From assembly GCA_028712375.1 (NCBI GenBank), contig JAQTQG010000012.1, forward strand, positions 1 to 40,001: DNA of 40,001 nucleotides, given 5' to 3'. Positions 33,013-40,001 of the stretch are shown piece after piece. The stretch is from Candidatus Omnitrophota bacterium (GTDB lineage Bacteria > Omnitrophota > Gorgyraeia > Gygaellales > Profunditerraquicolaceae). The notes below the pieces were generated by a model. The model saw nothing but the letters and a program-made list of their open reading frames with translations. It had not been told where the DNA came from and did no database searches. The translations under genes were made by a program, and so were the position numbers. The number at the start of each line of letters is the position of its first letter. Position 1 is the stretch's first letter.

Positions 33013-34031
33013 TTGATCAAAACTTCAGCAATCTGGACAGCATTGGTCGCCGCGCCCTTGCGTAAATTATCCGCGACTATCCAAAGCCACAATCCTTTTT
33101 TATTAAAAGCGTCCTGGCGGATGCGGCCGACAAAAGTCTCATCCCTGCCTTCCACATCTTTGGGCATCGGATACAAATTATTCTTAACCTCATCCATCAA
33201 TATTATGCCCGGAGCCTTAGCTAAAATCTTTTTGGCCTGTTCCGGAGTAACGGGCTTGGCAGTTTCAATATAAACTGATTCAGAATGCCCGGTGCGCACA
33301 GGAATACGCACGGTTGTCGCGGAAATCTTGATTTTTGGAGCATGCATAATTTTATGCGTCTCATTCACTAGTTTCCACTCTTCATTAGTATAATCACCTT
33401 CCACAAAACTTCCGATATGCGGAAAACAATTATACGCTAACTGCTGCGGCATATATTTATTCTTGGCTTGCACCTGCACGCTCTTAAATTCACCTTGAGC
33501 AATCAAGCCGGTTTCTTCGTTTAATTGATGCACCGCGCCGATACCGGCACCGCTGGAAGCCTGCAAAGTGGTAACTATAATTTTTTTGATCCCGAATTTT
33601 TTATGCAAAGGATTAAGCGCTACCACCATCTGTACAGTCGAACAGTTGGGATTAGCAATAATCCCTTTGTGTTTTTTAACGTCCTGAGGATTAACTTCCG
33701 GGACAACTAAAGGAACTTTCACATCCATCCGGAAATCCGCTCCATTATCAATAACCACTGCCCCTCTTTTTACCGCTTCAGGCGCATAAGTAACCGCCGC
33801 GCCCTTTTCACCTTCGGTACCGGCAAACAAAGCGATATCTACTCCATTAAAACCTTCCGGAGTAATCGCCTGGACAGAATAAACCTGGCCGTCAACATTG
33901 ATATCCCGGGTTGAACGGGCAAAAACTTTTAAAGTATCTACGGGAAACTGGCGCTGCTTTAGGACCCGCAGCATCTCTACCCCCACCACCCCCGCGCCAA
34001 TCACCGCTACATTATATTTTGATTTTTTCAT
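33009..34031 (-). CDS. asd: aspartate-semialdehyde dehydrogenase
   Basis: The 340-residue protein has the catalytic Cys motif IIANPNCSTVQMVVALNPL near 125 and QASSGAGIGAVHQL near 160. The substrate block RIPVRTGHSESVYIE is near 240. It makes aspartate semialdehyde for lysine, threonine and methionine. The nucleotide loop reads AVIGAGVVG, one residue shorter than the usual GATGAVG. An upstream ATG (34046) is in frame, but GGGAG lies 8 nt before the ATG at 34031, so I use the shorter start. It lies between leuB and truA; a family 1 palindrome (copy D) fills the gap to leuB. Confidence 0.95.
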   Translation of the reverse strand: MKKSKYNVAVIGAGVVGVEMLRVLKQRQFPVDTLKVFARSTRDINVDGQVYSVQAITPEGFNGVDIALFAGTEGEKGAAVTYAPEAVKRGAVVIDNGADFRMDVKVPLVVPEVNPQDVKKHKGIIANPNCSTVQMVVALNPLHKKFGIKKIIVTTLQASSGAGIGAVHQLNEETGLIAQGEFKSVQVQAKNKYMPQQLAYNCFPHIGSFVEGDYTNEEWKLVNETHKIMHAPKIKISATTVRIPVRTGHSESVYIETAKPVTPEQAKKILAKAPGIILMDEVKNNLYPMPKDVEGRDETFVGRIRQDAFNKKGLWLWIVADNLRKGAATNAVQIAEVLIK

Positions 34032-34061
34032 TCCTCTTACTCCCATGTTAAAACATTTATA

Positions 34062-34133
34062 TTAGCGGGTGGCGATGGCTGATCTTTTGGAGGCAATTGC
34101 CGACAAAAGGCAGCCATCGACAGGACCCGCTAA
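34062..34133 (-). repeat. family 1 palindromic element, copy D (leuB-asd gap)
   Basis: TTAGCGGG (34062-34069) and CCCGCTAA (34126-34133) are perfect terminal inverted repeats. CGATGGCTG (34073-34081) pairs with CAGCCATCG (34111-34119), and CTTTTG (34084-34089) with CAAAAG (34104-34109). The centre GGCAATTGCC is itself palindromic. The element starts 3 nt after the leuB stop codon. Confidence 0.82.
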
Positions 34134-34136
34134 TGG

Positions 34137-35186
34137 CTATAGATTTTTAACTACCAAATCCCCGACTTCGGTTGTCGAATACCCCATTTTACCGGCAGCC
34201 AATGATTTTATATCTTTATTCACCAGGCCGATCACCGTTTTTTCAATGGCTTTGGCCGCTTCTATTTCACCCAAATTATCCAACATCATCGCCACCGCAC
34301 AAATCGCCGCCAAAGGATTAATCACATTCTTACCGGTATATTTCGGAGCGCTTCCGCCGATAGGTTCAAACATTGACACGCCCTGCGGATTAATATTGCC
34401 GCCGGCGGCAATCCCCATGCCACCCTGGATCATTGCCCCTAAATCCGTAATAATATCCCCGAATAAATTATCCGTAACAATCACGTCAAACCATTCGGGA
34501 TTTTTTACAAACCACATAGTTGTCGCATCCACGTGCGCGTAATCCGTGGTAATATCCGGATACTCCGCGGCTACTTCATTAAAAGTACGTTGCCAAAGGT
34601 CCCAGGCATAAGTTAATACGTTGGTTTTACCGCAAAGAGTCAGTTTTTTCTTTTTGTTCCGCTTACGGGCGCATTCAAAAGCATAGCGAATACAGCGCTC
34701 AACGCCTTTGCGCGTATTATAGGAAATCTGGATGGCTACTTCTTCCTTAGTGCCTTTATCTTTAAACTCCCCCATACCTTTATATAGGCCTTCGGAGTTC
34801 TCGCGCACCACCACAAAATCAATATCTTCCGGCTTTTTATCTTTTAACGGGCAATACGCGGAGTTATAAAGCTTGACCGGGCGCAGATTAATGTACTGAT
34901 CAAGAGCAAATCTTAATTTCAGCAAAACACCGGTTTCAATGATCCCGGGTTTAACATCGGGATCACCCACTGCCCCCAGAAATATCGCGTTGTATTTTTT
35001 TAATTCCACGATATCGCAATCATCCACCAATTTTCCGGTTTTCAGGTACCGCTGGCCGCTAAAATCAAAATTTTTGGTTTCATATTTAAAACCAAACTTT
35101 TTACCGGCAGCCGCTAAAACTTTTAAACCTTCATTAACTACTTCGGGGCCGGTTCCGTCACCGGGAATTACTGCTATTTTATACAT
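34137..35186 (-). CDS. leuB: 3-isopropylmalate dehydrogenase
   Basis: The 349-residue isocitrate/isopropylmalate dehydrogenase-family protein starts YKIAVIPGDGTGPEVVNEGL. LRFALDQYINLRPVKLY near 90 carries the substrate-binding arginines and VVVRENSEGLYKGMG near 125. The metal and cofactor block is NLFGDIITDLGAMIQGGMG near 238, with EPIGGSAPKYTGKN later. Placement directly after leuC and leuD points to leucine synthesis. The sequence belongs to the archaeal/tartrate-dehydrogenase-like branch, so a relaxed or related beta-decarboxylating activity (isocitrate, homoisocitrate, methylmalate) is possible. AAGGAG precedes the ATG. Confidence 0.88.
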   Translation of the reverse strand: MYKIAVIPGDGTGPEVVNEGLKVLAAAGKKFGFKYETKNFDFSGQRYLKTGKLVDDCDIVELKKYNAIFLGAVGDPDVKPGIIETGVLLKLRFALDQYINLRPVKLYNSAYCPLKDKKPEDIDFVVVRENSEGLYKGMGEFKDKGTKEEVAIQISYNTRKGVERCIRYAFECARKRNKKKKLTLCGKTNVLTYAWDLWQRTFNEVAAEYPDITTDYAHVDATTMWFVKNPEWFDVIVTDNLFGDIITDLGAMIQGGMGIAAGGNINPQGVSMFEPIGGSAPKYTGKNVINPLAAICAVAMMLDNLGEIEAAKAIEKTVIGLVNKDIKSLAAGKMGYSTTEVGDLVVKNL

Positions 35187-35282
35187 TTTAAGCTCCTTAA
35201 GTTTTTATCTAGTGCGATCCACGGAGTACGCCAAATTACTATTGAATGTTGGCGCGATTACGCAACGGGATTTTCCTGCTAT

Positions 35283-35774
35283 TTACTTACTCTTCTGCTT
35301 CTTCACCCAATTAATCAAGCCGCCGCTAGCCACAATCTGCTGCAGGAAATCCGGGAAGGCCTGGGTTTTATAATTCTTATCCTGGGTGATATTTTTAATT
35401 ATGCCGCCGGATAAATCTATTTCAATGATATCACCGTGATTAATTTTATCGACATCCTCGGACTCCAGAAACGGCAGCCCGATATTAATCGCGTTCCGGA
35501 AAAAAATCGCCGCAAAGCTTTTAGCAATTACCGCCGATACTCCACAGCCCTTAATCGCTAAAGGCGCGTGTTCCCGGCTTGAGCCGCAGCCAAAGTTGCT
35601 GCCGGCAACAATAATGTCCCCCGGGCTGACTGCCTGTGAAAAATCCGGATTAATCGTCTCCATGCAATGTTTGCCCAATTCCTGCGCGTCGGTAGAAACT
35701 AAATATTTAGCCGCAATAATATCATCGGTATTAATATCGTCGCTGAATTTATGGACCTTGCCTTTTATAATCAT
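35283..35774 (-). CDS. leuD: 3-isopropylmalate dehydratase small subunit
   Basis: The 163-residue product is the swivel domain of the aconitase family. GKVHKFSDDINTDDIIAAKYL opens it, and GSNFGCGSSREHAPLAIKGCGVSAVIAKSFAAIFFRNAINIGLP spans about 58-100. It pairs with LeuC to isomerise 2- to 3-isopropylmalate. The short length of about 163 and the DINTDDI motif are typical of the archaeal/methanogen-type HACN small subunit, so citramalate-pathway or related substrates are possible. Its start overlaps the leuC stop by 4 nt. A 96-nt gap with only a weak imperfect hairpin separates it from leuB. Confidence 0.93.
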   Translation of the reverse strand: MIIKGKVHKFSDDINTDDIIAAKYLVSTDAQELGKHCMETINPDFSQAVSPGDIIVAGSNFGCGSSREHAPLAIKGCGVSAVIAKSFAAIFFRNAINIGLPFLESEDVDKINHGDIIEIDLSGGIIKNITQDKNYKTQAFPDFLQQIVASGGLINWVKKQKSK

Positions 35775-37030
35775 TTTATATTCCCCGGATGCGTAATTCT
35801 GCCGGTGATCGCGCTGGCAGCGGCAACCGCCGGATTAGACAGATAAACAAAAGACAGCGGGCTGCCCATCCTGCCTAAAAAGTTACGGTTAGTGGTGGCA
35901 ATCGCCACTTCCCCTTCGGCTAAAATCCCCATATGCCCGCCCAGACATGGCCCGCAAGTGGGTGTTGAAAATACTCCGCCGGCTTTCACAAAAATCTCCG
36001 CTAACCCTTCTTTTACCGCCTGTAAATAAATCTTTTGCGTTGCCGGAAAAACAATTAGCTTTACGCCGGAGGCGGCTTTTTTGCCCTTAAGCAATGAGGC
36101 GGCAATCCGCAAATCCGAAATCCTGCCGTTGGTACAAGAACCAATCACTACCTGATCTACTTTTATATTTTTTAAGCTGCTTACCGGCTTGACATTACTG
36201 GGTAAATGCGGACAGGCAACTAAAGGCTCCAGGTCCGTCACATCCCATTCATAGGTTTTTTCATAAACCGCGTCAGGATCTGAATGATAAAACTTAGGTT
36301 TACGTTTGAACTTAGCGACAAACTTTTTAGTAATCTCATCCGGTTCAATCAACCCGGCTCTTCCGCCGGCTTCAATGGCCATATTACACATCGAGAAACG
36401 GTCATCCATGCTTAACTTTTTAATGACCGGGCCGCAAAATTCCATTACCTTATATAATGCTCCATCCACGCCGATCTGGCCGATAGTATAAAGAATCAAG
36501 TCTTTGCCGCCAACCCATTTATTTAATTTTCCTTTAAAAATAAACTTCAAAGAAGCCGGGACTTTTAACCAGCATTTACCGTCAATATAGGCGCGGGCTA
36601 AATCCGTCGAGCCCATTCCGGTGGCATAGGCGCCCAAGGCTCCGTAAGTACAAGTATGAGAATCCGCTCCGATAATTAAATCCCCGGGCATCACAATCCC
36701 CGCCTCCGGCAGGAGCGCATGCTCAATACCCATCTGGCCGACTTCAAAATAATTTTTTATTTTTTGTTCTTTGGCAAAATTCGCCAGGATCTTGCATTGG
36801 TTGGCGCTTTTTAAATCTTTGGCCGGAGCAAAATGGTCCGGGACTAAAACAATTTTATTTTTATTAAATACCTGCGCAAAACCGGATTTTTTAAATTCGG
36901 CAATCGCTAAAGGCGCGGTGATATCATTAGCCAGGGCCACATCCACATCCGCCTGGATAAATTCCCCGGGTTTAATGCTTTTTTGCCCGGAATGCTTTAA
37001 TAATATTTTTTCCGCTATTGTATAACCCAT
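35771..37030 (-). CDS. leuC: 3-isopropylmalate dehydratase large subunit
   Basis: The 419-residue aconitase-family protein has MGYTIAEKILLKHSG at the start, VPDHFAPAKDLKSA and GADSHTCTYGALGAYATGMGSTD. The Fe-S cysteines lie in VIGSCTNGRISDL near 300 and TCGPCLGGHMGIL near 360. It carries the 4Fe-4S cluster that activates isopropylmalate. A TTG-initiated frame extends 11 codons further upstream into the 28-bp palindrome; the ATG at 37030 matches the family N-terminus and is chosen. The ribosome site is weak (AAGG). It follows fabF, and leuA is not in the window. Confidence 0.94.
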   Translation of the reverse strand: MGYTIAEKILLKHSGQKSIKPGEFIQADVDVALANDITAPLAIAEFKKSGFAQVFNKNKIVLVPDHFAPAKDLKSANQCKILANFAKEQKIKNYFEVGQMGIEHALLPEAGIVMPGDLIIGADSHTCTYGALGAYATGMGSTDLARAYIDGKCWLKVPASLKFIFKGKLNKWVGGKDLILYTIGQIGVDGALYKVMEFCGPVIKKLSMDDRFSMCNMAIEAGGRAGLIEPDEITKKFVAKFKRKPKFYHSDPDAVYEKTYEWDVTDLEPLVACPHLPSNVKPVSSLKNIKVDQVVIGSCTNGRISDLRIAASLLKGKKAASGVKLIVFPATQKIYLQAVKEGLAEIFVKAGGVFSTPTCGPCLGGHMGILAEGEVAIATTNRNFLGRMGSPLSFVYLSNPAVAAASAITGRITHPGNIK

Positions 37031-37051
37031 ATTTATTTGAACCTTAAACCA

Positions 37052-37079
37052 GTAGAGACGCAAAATTTTGCGTCTCTAC
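37052..37079. repeat. 28-bp perfect palindrome in the fabF-leuC gap
   Basis: GTAGAGACGCAAAA (37052-37065) is followed immediately by its exact reverse complement (37066-37079), with no spacer. From memory, near-identical GTAGAGACG...CGTCTCTAC palindromes occur as dispersed intergenic repeats in cyanobacteria and some other phyla. No U-tract follows on the coding strand. It begins 22 nt upstream of the leuC start. Confidence 0.85.
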
Positions 37080-37121
37080 ATTATATCATCAATAATAAAT
37101 CCAGAGATTTAAAATTTACTT

Positions 37122-38366
37122 TTATCCCTTAAATTTCTTTACAATCAGCGACGCGTTATGCCCGCCAAACCCGAGAGAATTGGACATCGCGGCTAAAACT
37201 TCAACCTTACGCGCCGTATTCGGCACATAATCCAAATCGCATTCCGGATCCGGATGTTCATAATTAATGGTCGGAGGAACCACTCCGTCTTTAATTGCCA
37301 AACAGCAGGCCGCAAATTCCACGCCGCCGGCCGCGCCTAAAAGATGCCCGGTGACGGACTTGGTCGATGAAACCATCACTTTTTTGCTGTGCTGCCCGAA
37401 CGCTTTCTTCATCGATAAAGTTTCAATTTTATCATTAAGTTTAGTGGAGGTGCCATGCGCGTTAATATAGGTAACTTCTTCGGGATTCATCTGCGCATCT
37501 TTTAAAGCCATAGCCATTGCCGCAGCCGCGCCCTCTCCGCCGGGATCCGGGGCGGTGATATGATACGCATCACAGGTCATGCCAAAACCGACAATCTCGG
37601 CAATAATATTGGCATTTCTTTTTTGCGCATGCTCTAAAGTTTCCAGAACCACCAGGCCGCAACCCTCTGCCATAATAAAACCATCGCGTTCCTGGTCAAA
37701 AGGACGGCTGGCTTTTTGCGGAGCGTCGTTTCTGGTGGAAAGCGCCCTTAAAGCGCAAAATCCGCCCACCGCCGTAGGAACAATACAGCCTTCGGTGCCT
37801 CCGGTAACCATAATATCCGCATCCCCGTAAAGAATAGTCCGATAGGCTTCCCCAATCGCATGGGAACCCGAAGCACAAGCAGTAGCAATGCAGGTATTCG
37901 GCCCCTTTAACCCGTGCGCAATCGCCACTAACCCGGCGGCTTCATTCACAATCAACATCGGAATTAAAAACGGAGAAAGCCGGGAAGGGCCTTTATTTAA
38001 TAAAATTTTATGCTCTTCTTCAATGGTATGCAAACTGCCGATACCTGAACCGATCATTACGCCGATCCGGTGCAGGTCTTCCTTGGTCAAATCCAAACCG
38101 GAAGATTCTACCGCCTGCTTGGCAGCAGCGATAGCATATTGCACAAATTTGGCAGTACGCTTAACCTCTTTCAGAGAGATTCCGTATTGCGTAGGATCAA
38201 AATTCTTCACTTCCGCGGCAATCTTGGAATCGAACTCCGTAGTATCAAAACTAGTATTTAACCCCACACCGCTCTTGCCTTCTTTTAAAGACTGCCAAAA
38301 GCTGGCAACATCATTGCCTACCGGGCTGATTACTCCTAAACCTGTGATTACAACTCTTTTTTTCAT
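37122..38366 (-). CDS. fabF: beta-ketoacyl-ACP synthase II
   Basis: The 414-residue protein opens KKRVVITGLGVISPVGND. The catalytic triad is Cys in CIATACASGSHAIGEA near 165, His in YINAHGTSTKLND near 303 and His in STKSVTGHLLGAAGGVE near 340. It elongates acyl-ACP by condensation with malonyl-ACP. It lies directly after acpP, the usual acpP-fabF order. No Shine-Dalgarno precedes the ATG; the 5' flank is a 12-bp hairpin whose stem ends 15 nt before it. Translation may therefore depend on coupling or on processing of that hairpin. Confidence 0.97.
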   Translation of the reverse strand: MKKRVVITGLGVISPVGNDVASFWQSLKEGKSGVGLNTSFDTTEFDSKIAAEVKNFDPTQYGISLKEVKRTAKFVQYAIAAAKQAVESSGLDLTKEDLHRIGVMIGSGIGSLHTIEEEHKILLNKGPSRLSPFLIPMLIVNEAAGLVAIAHGLKGPNTCIATACASGSHAIGEAYRTILYGDADIMVTGGTEGCIVPTAVGGFCALRALSTRNDAPQKASRPFDQERDGFIMAEGCGLVVLETLEHAQKRNANIIAEIVGFGMTCDAYHITAPDPGGEGAAAAMAMALKDAQMNPEEVTYINAHGTSTKLNDKIETLSMKKAFGQHSKKVMVSSTKSVTGHLLGAAGGVEFAACCLAIKDGVVPPTINYEHPDPECDLDYVPNTARKVEVLAAMSNSLGFGGHNASLIVKKFKG

Positions 38367-38381
38367 AATTGGACTAATATA

Positions 38382-38417
38382 AATTTACCCCGCGATAGCA
38401 AAATAGCGGGGTAAATT
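38382..38417 (-). promoter_or_regulatory. hairpin in the acpP-fabF gap (possible partial terminator or processing site)
   Basis: AATTTACCCCGC (38382-38393) pairs perfectly with GCGGGGTAAATT (38406-38417), a 12-bp stem with a 12-nt loop that can fold further (GCTAT/TATCGC-like). On the coding strand only TATATTAG follows, so termination would be partial. A role in keeping acpP mRNA in excess over fabF is plausible. Confidence 0.6.
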
Positions 38418-38440
38418 GATTATTTTTAATAAATTATAGT

Positions 38441-38677
38441 TTATTTGGTGCTTTTTTCATCAATATACTTGATGGCATCGCCAACAGTAGCGATTTTCTC
38501 CGCGTCCTCATCAGGAATTTCAATACCAAACTCTTCCTCTAAGGCCATAACTAACTCTACGGTATCTAAGGAATCCGCCCCTAAATCATCGACAAATGAC
38601 GCTTCAGGAGTTACCTCTTCGGGTTTTACACCTAACTGTTCAGCTATGATTGACTTTACTTTCTCTTGTGATGCCAT
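38441..38677 (-). CDS. acpP: acyl carrier protein
   Basis: The 78-residue acidic protein has the phosphopantetheine site [21 protein letters not shown] near 32-52, with Ser in DSLD. It carries the growing acyl chain. The frame extends 21 codons upstream to 38740, but GGAGG lies just before the ATG at 38677, and [17 protein letters not shown] is the normal ACP N-terminus. It lies 37 nt after fabG and before fabF in a fab operon. Confidence 0.97.
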   Translation of the reverse strand: MASQEKVKSIIAEQLGVKPEEVTPEASFVDDLGADSLDTVELVMALEEEFGIEIPDEDAEKIATVGDAIKYIDEKSTK

Positions 38678-38714
38678 TCTTTTTTCCTCCTTGTGTGGTG
38701 TACTCTTCTTTACT

Positions 38715-39458
38715 TTAGGCCATAACCATACCGCCGTCAACCGTAATGACCTGCCCGGTTATATAGCGTGATTCTTCTGATGCTAAAAACAAGCAGAGAT
38801 TGGCGACATCCTCAGGCGTGCCTAACGTGCCCAGGGGGATGGCTTCCTGCATTTTCTTTTTGATATCCTCCGGGAGTTTATCCGTCATTGCGGTCTGTAT
38901 AAACCCGGGGGCAACCGCATTAGCATTAACATTGCGGCTGGCTAATTCTTTAGCTACTGTTTTGGTAAGAGCAATTATCCCGGCTTTAGAAGCTGCGTAA
39001 TTTGCCTGGCCCGGGTTACCCATTAAACCGATAATCGAAGCGATGCTGATAATCCTCCCGCTTCTCTGTTTGATCATCGGCCTGGAAACAGCTTTAATGC
39101 AGTTAAAAGTGCCTTTTAAATTGACATTTATTACCGCATCCCAGTCAGCTTGGGACATTCTAAGCATAAGATTGTCCTTAGTAATCCCAGCGTTGTTAAC
39201 TAATATATCAACCTTTCCCATTTTGTCAAGAATTTTGTTTATAGCGTCTTCTACCGACTCATAATTAGTCACATCCATGGCGATTGCCATGGCGCGCCTG
39301 CCTAAACCTTCGATATCTGAAGCGGTTTTCTGGGCAACTTCCAGGTTAACATCCGCCACCACGATGTCGGCGCCTTCTCTGGCAAAAGTCATCGCGATTG
39401 CCTGTCCAATTCCCCGTGCGCCACCGGTCACTAAAGCTACTTTATCTTTCAGTCTCAT
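38715..39458 (-). CDS. fabG: 3-oxoacyl-ACP reductase
   Basis: The 247-residue short-chain dehydrogenase has the NADP loop [13 protein letters not shown] near 11, [10 protein letters not shown] near 85 and the Ser-Tyr-Lys triad in [24 protein letters not shown] near 137-160. The C-terminal [15 protein letters not shown] is typical of FabG. It reduces beta-ketoacyl-ACP in fatty acid elongation. It lies 15 nt after fabD and just before acpP, which makes FabG the best choice among SDR enzymes. Confidence 0.97.
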   Translation of the reverse strand: MRLKDKVALVTGGARGIGQAIAMTFAREGADIVVADVNLEVAQKTASDIEGLGRRAMAIAMDVTNYESVEDAINKILDKMGKVDILVNNAGITKDNLMLRMSQADWDAVINVNLKGTFNCIKAVSRPMIKQRSGRIISIASIIGLMGNPGQANYAASKAGIIALTKTVAKELASRNVNANAVAPGFIQTAMTDKLPEDIKKKMQEAIPLGTLGTPEDVANLCLFLASEESRYITGQVITVDGGMVMA

Positions 39459-39473
39459 TATTTTACCCCCTGT

Positions 39474-40001
39474 TTATGCGATATCGGTACTTTTCTCTAT
39501 ATTTACAACCTGGGCATTGCTATCAATCCGCCGCATTAATCCTTTTAATACTTTACCCGGGCCAAATTCCATAAAGTTTGCGGCTCCTTTTGACAAAATT
39601 AACTTCATAGAATCTTCCCAAAGGACACTGGCAGAAACCTGTTGGATTAAATTTTGCTTGATTTCATCAGCTGTAAACACGGGCTTACCGGTAACATTAC
39701 AGATTACGGGAAACTTAGGAGCCTGAATATTGATTTTCTCCAGCACGCGGGCTAATTTCTGCGAAGCTCCCTGCATAAAGGAAGAATGAAACGCGCCGCT
39801 AACCTCTAATATTACTGCCAGCTTTGCCCCTTTTTCTTTGGCTAAAGGCTGCGCCTGAATAATTGATTCCGGAGATCCGGAGATAACCACCTGGCCCGGA
39901 CAATTAATATTGGCTACTTCCGCTTTTACCACAACACAAATTTCTTTGACTTGCGCCAGATCCAAGCCGATAATAGAAAGCATTTTCCCGGATGCGCTTT
40001 T
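39474..40001 (-). CDS. fabD: malonyl-CoA:ACP transacylase, C-terminal part (truncated by window edge)
   Basis: The last 175 residues are present; the N-terminal half with the catalytic Ser (GHSLGE motif) is outside the window. Visible FabD marks are NCPGQVVISG, GAFHSSFMQGASQKL with the catalytic His, and MEFGPGKVLKGLMRRI near the end. It transfers malonyl groups to ACP and is the first step of the fab operon. An internal ATG (39983) is not the start: the frame is open to the edge and matches FabD (SGKMLSIIGLD). Confidence 0.95.
   Translation of the reverse strand, partial: KSASGKMLSIIGLDLAQVKEICVVVKAEVANINCPGQVVISGSPESIIQAQPLAKEKGAKLAVILEVSGAFHSSFMQGASQKLARVLEKINIQAPKFPVICNVTGKPVFTADEIKQNLIQQVSASVLWEDSMKLILSKGAANFMEFGPGKVLKGLMRRIDSNAQVVNIEKSTDIA

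Noticed and set aside
34069-34542. Plus-strand open frame of 157 codons opposite leuB
   Set aside because: It is antisense to a clear leuB and partly to a family 1 repeat, has no ribosome site, and its translation resembles no protein. Other plus-strand frames (for example at 22610-23038 and 39277-39726) were rejected for the same reasons.
35220-35270. Hairpin CGCCAA/TTGGCG in the leuB-leuD gap
   Set aside because: Only 6 bp with a 14-nt loop and a poorly paired outer part; it could be chance, so it is not listed as a feature.
1-40001. CRISPR array, tRNA, rRNA, transposase or known riboswitch (lysine, T-box)
   Set aside because: No regularly spaced identical repeats, cloverleaf, rRNA motif or transposase gene was seen. 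The lysA, leuC and argC leaders are too short or lack the conserved motifs.

Overview
The window is a gene-dense bacterial chromosome segment in which every supported gene lies on the minus strand, so it is transcribed from high to low coordinates. Gene content includes a GspD/E/F and PilM/N/O/P-type secretion or pilus platform, lysine synthesis through the LL-diaminopimelate aminotransferase (DapL) branch, an ArgJ-type acetyl cycle, aspartate dehydrogenase, and TPR-rich envelope proteins. This suits an uncultured, Gram-negative-type (diderm) lineage near the PVC group, and Candidatus Omnitrophota is my best guess. That assignment is inference from gene content and sequence flavour; no rRNA is present.

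Layout in transcription order. (1) 40001-37122: the 3' half of fabD, then fabG, acpP and fabF (fatty acid elongation). (2) 37030-32173: leuC, leuD, leuB, asd and truA. (3) 32102-31267: rplM and rpsI, with their own promoter and a textbook terminator at 31191-31219. (4) 31061-15746: a long amino-acid and cofactor run that starts at a near-consensus promoter. It reads argC, argJ, argB, argD, argF, argG, argH, lysA, dapF, dapA, dapB, dapL, folK, panC, nadX. (5) 15632-15393: a small, very basic, internally duplicated protein of unknown function, ending in a large hairpin terminator. (6) 15261-8352: a membrane GT-C/TPR protein, uvrA and a long TPR protein, each overlapping the next by 4 nt. (7) 8253-7662: a winged-helix protein and a PilX-like pseudopilin. 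(8) 7468-216: a BldC/excisionase-type HTH protein followed by a fused PilM-PilN, PilO-like, PilP-like, secretin, GspE/PilB and GspF/PilC. (9) A major pseudopilin, cut by the window start, under a separate full-consensus promoter.

Together the biosynthetic genes give most of the arginine pathway, the lysine branch from aspartate semialdehyde (asd, dapA, dapB, dapL, dapF, lysA), the isomerase and dehydrogenase steps of leucine synthesis, and parts of NAD, pantothenate and folate synthesis. The secretion block encodes a cytoplasmic ATPase, inner-membrane platform, alignment complex, outer-membrane secretin and two pseudopilins.

The most unusual content lies between the genes. Almost every intercistronic gap over about 50 nt carries a palindrome. 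Two are repeated families. Family 1 (four copies) has TTAGCGGG/CCCGCTAA-type ends with arms that differ between copies but stay paired within each copy. Family 2 (three copies) is an inverted repeat running from the upstream stop codon to the downstream ATG, and it can bury the ribosome binding site. argH is much richer in A+T than its neighbours and sits between two oppositely oriented family 1 copies. No tRNA, rRNA, CRISPR array, transposase or prophage gene was seen, and no gene-free stretch exceeds 300 bases.
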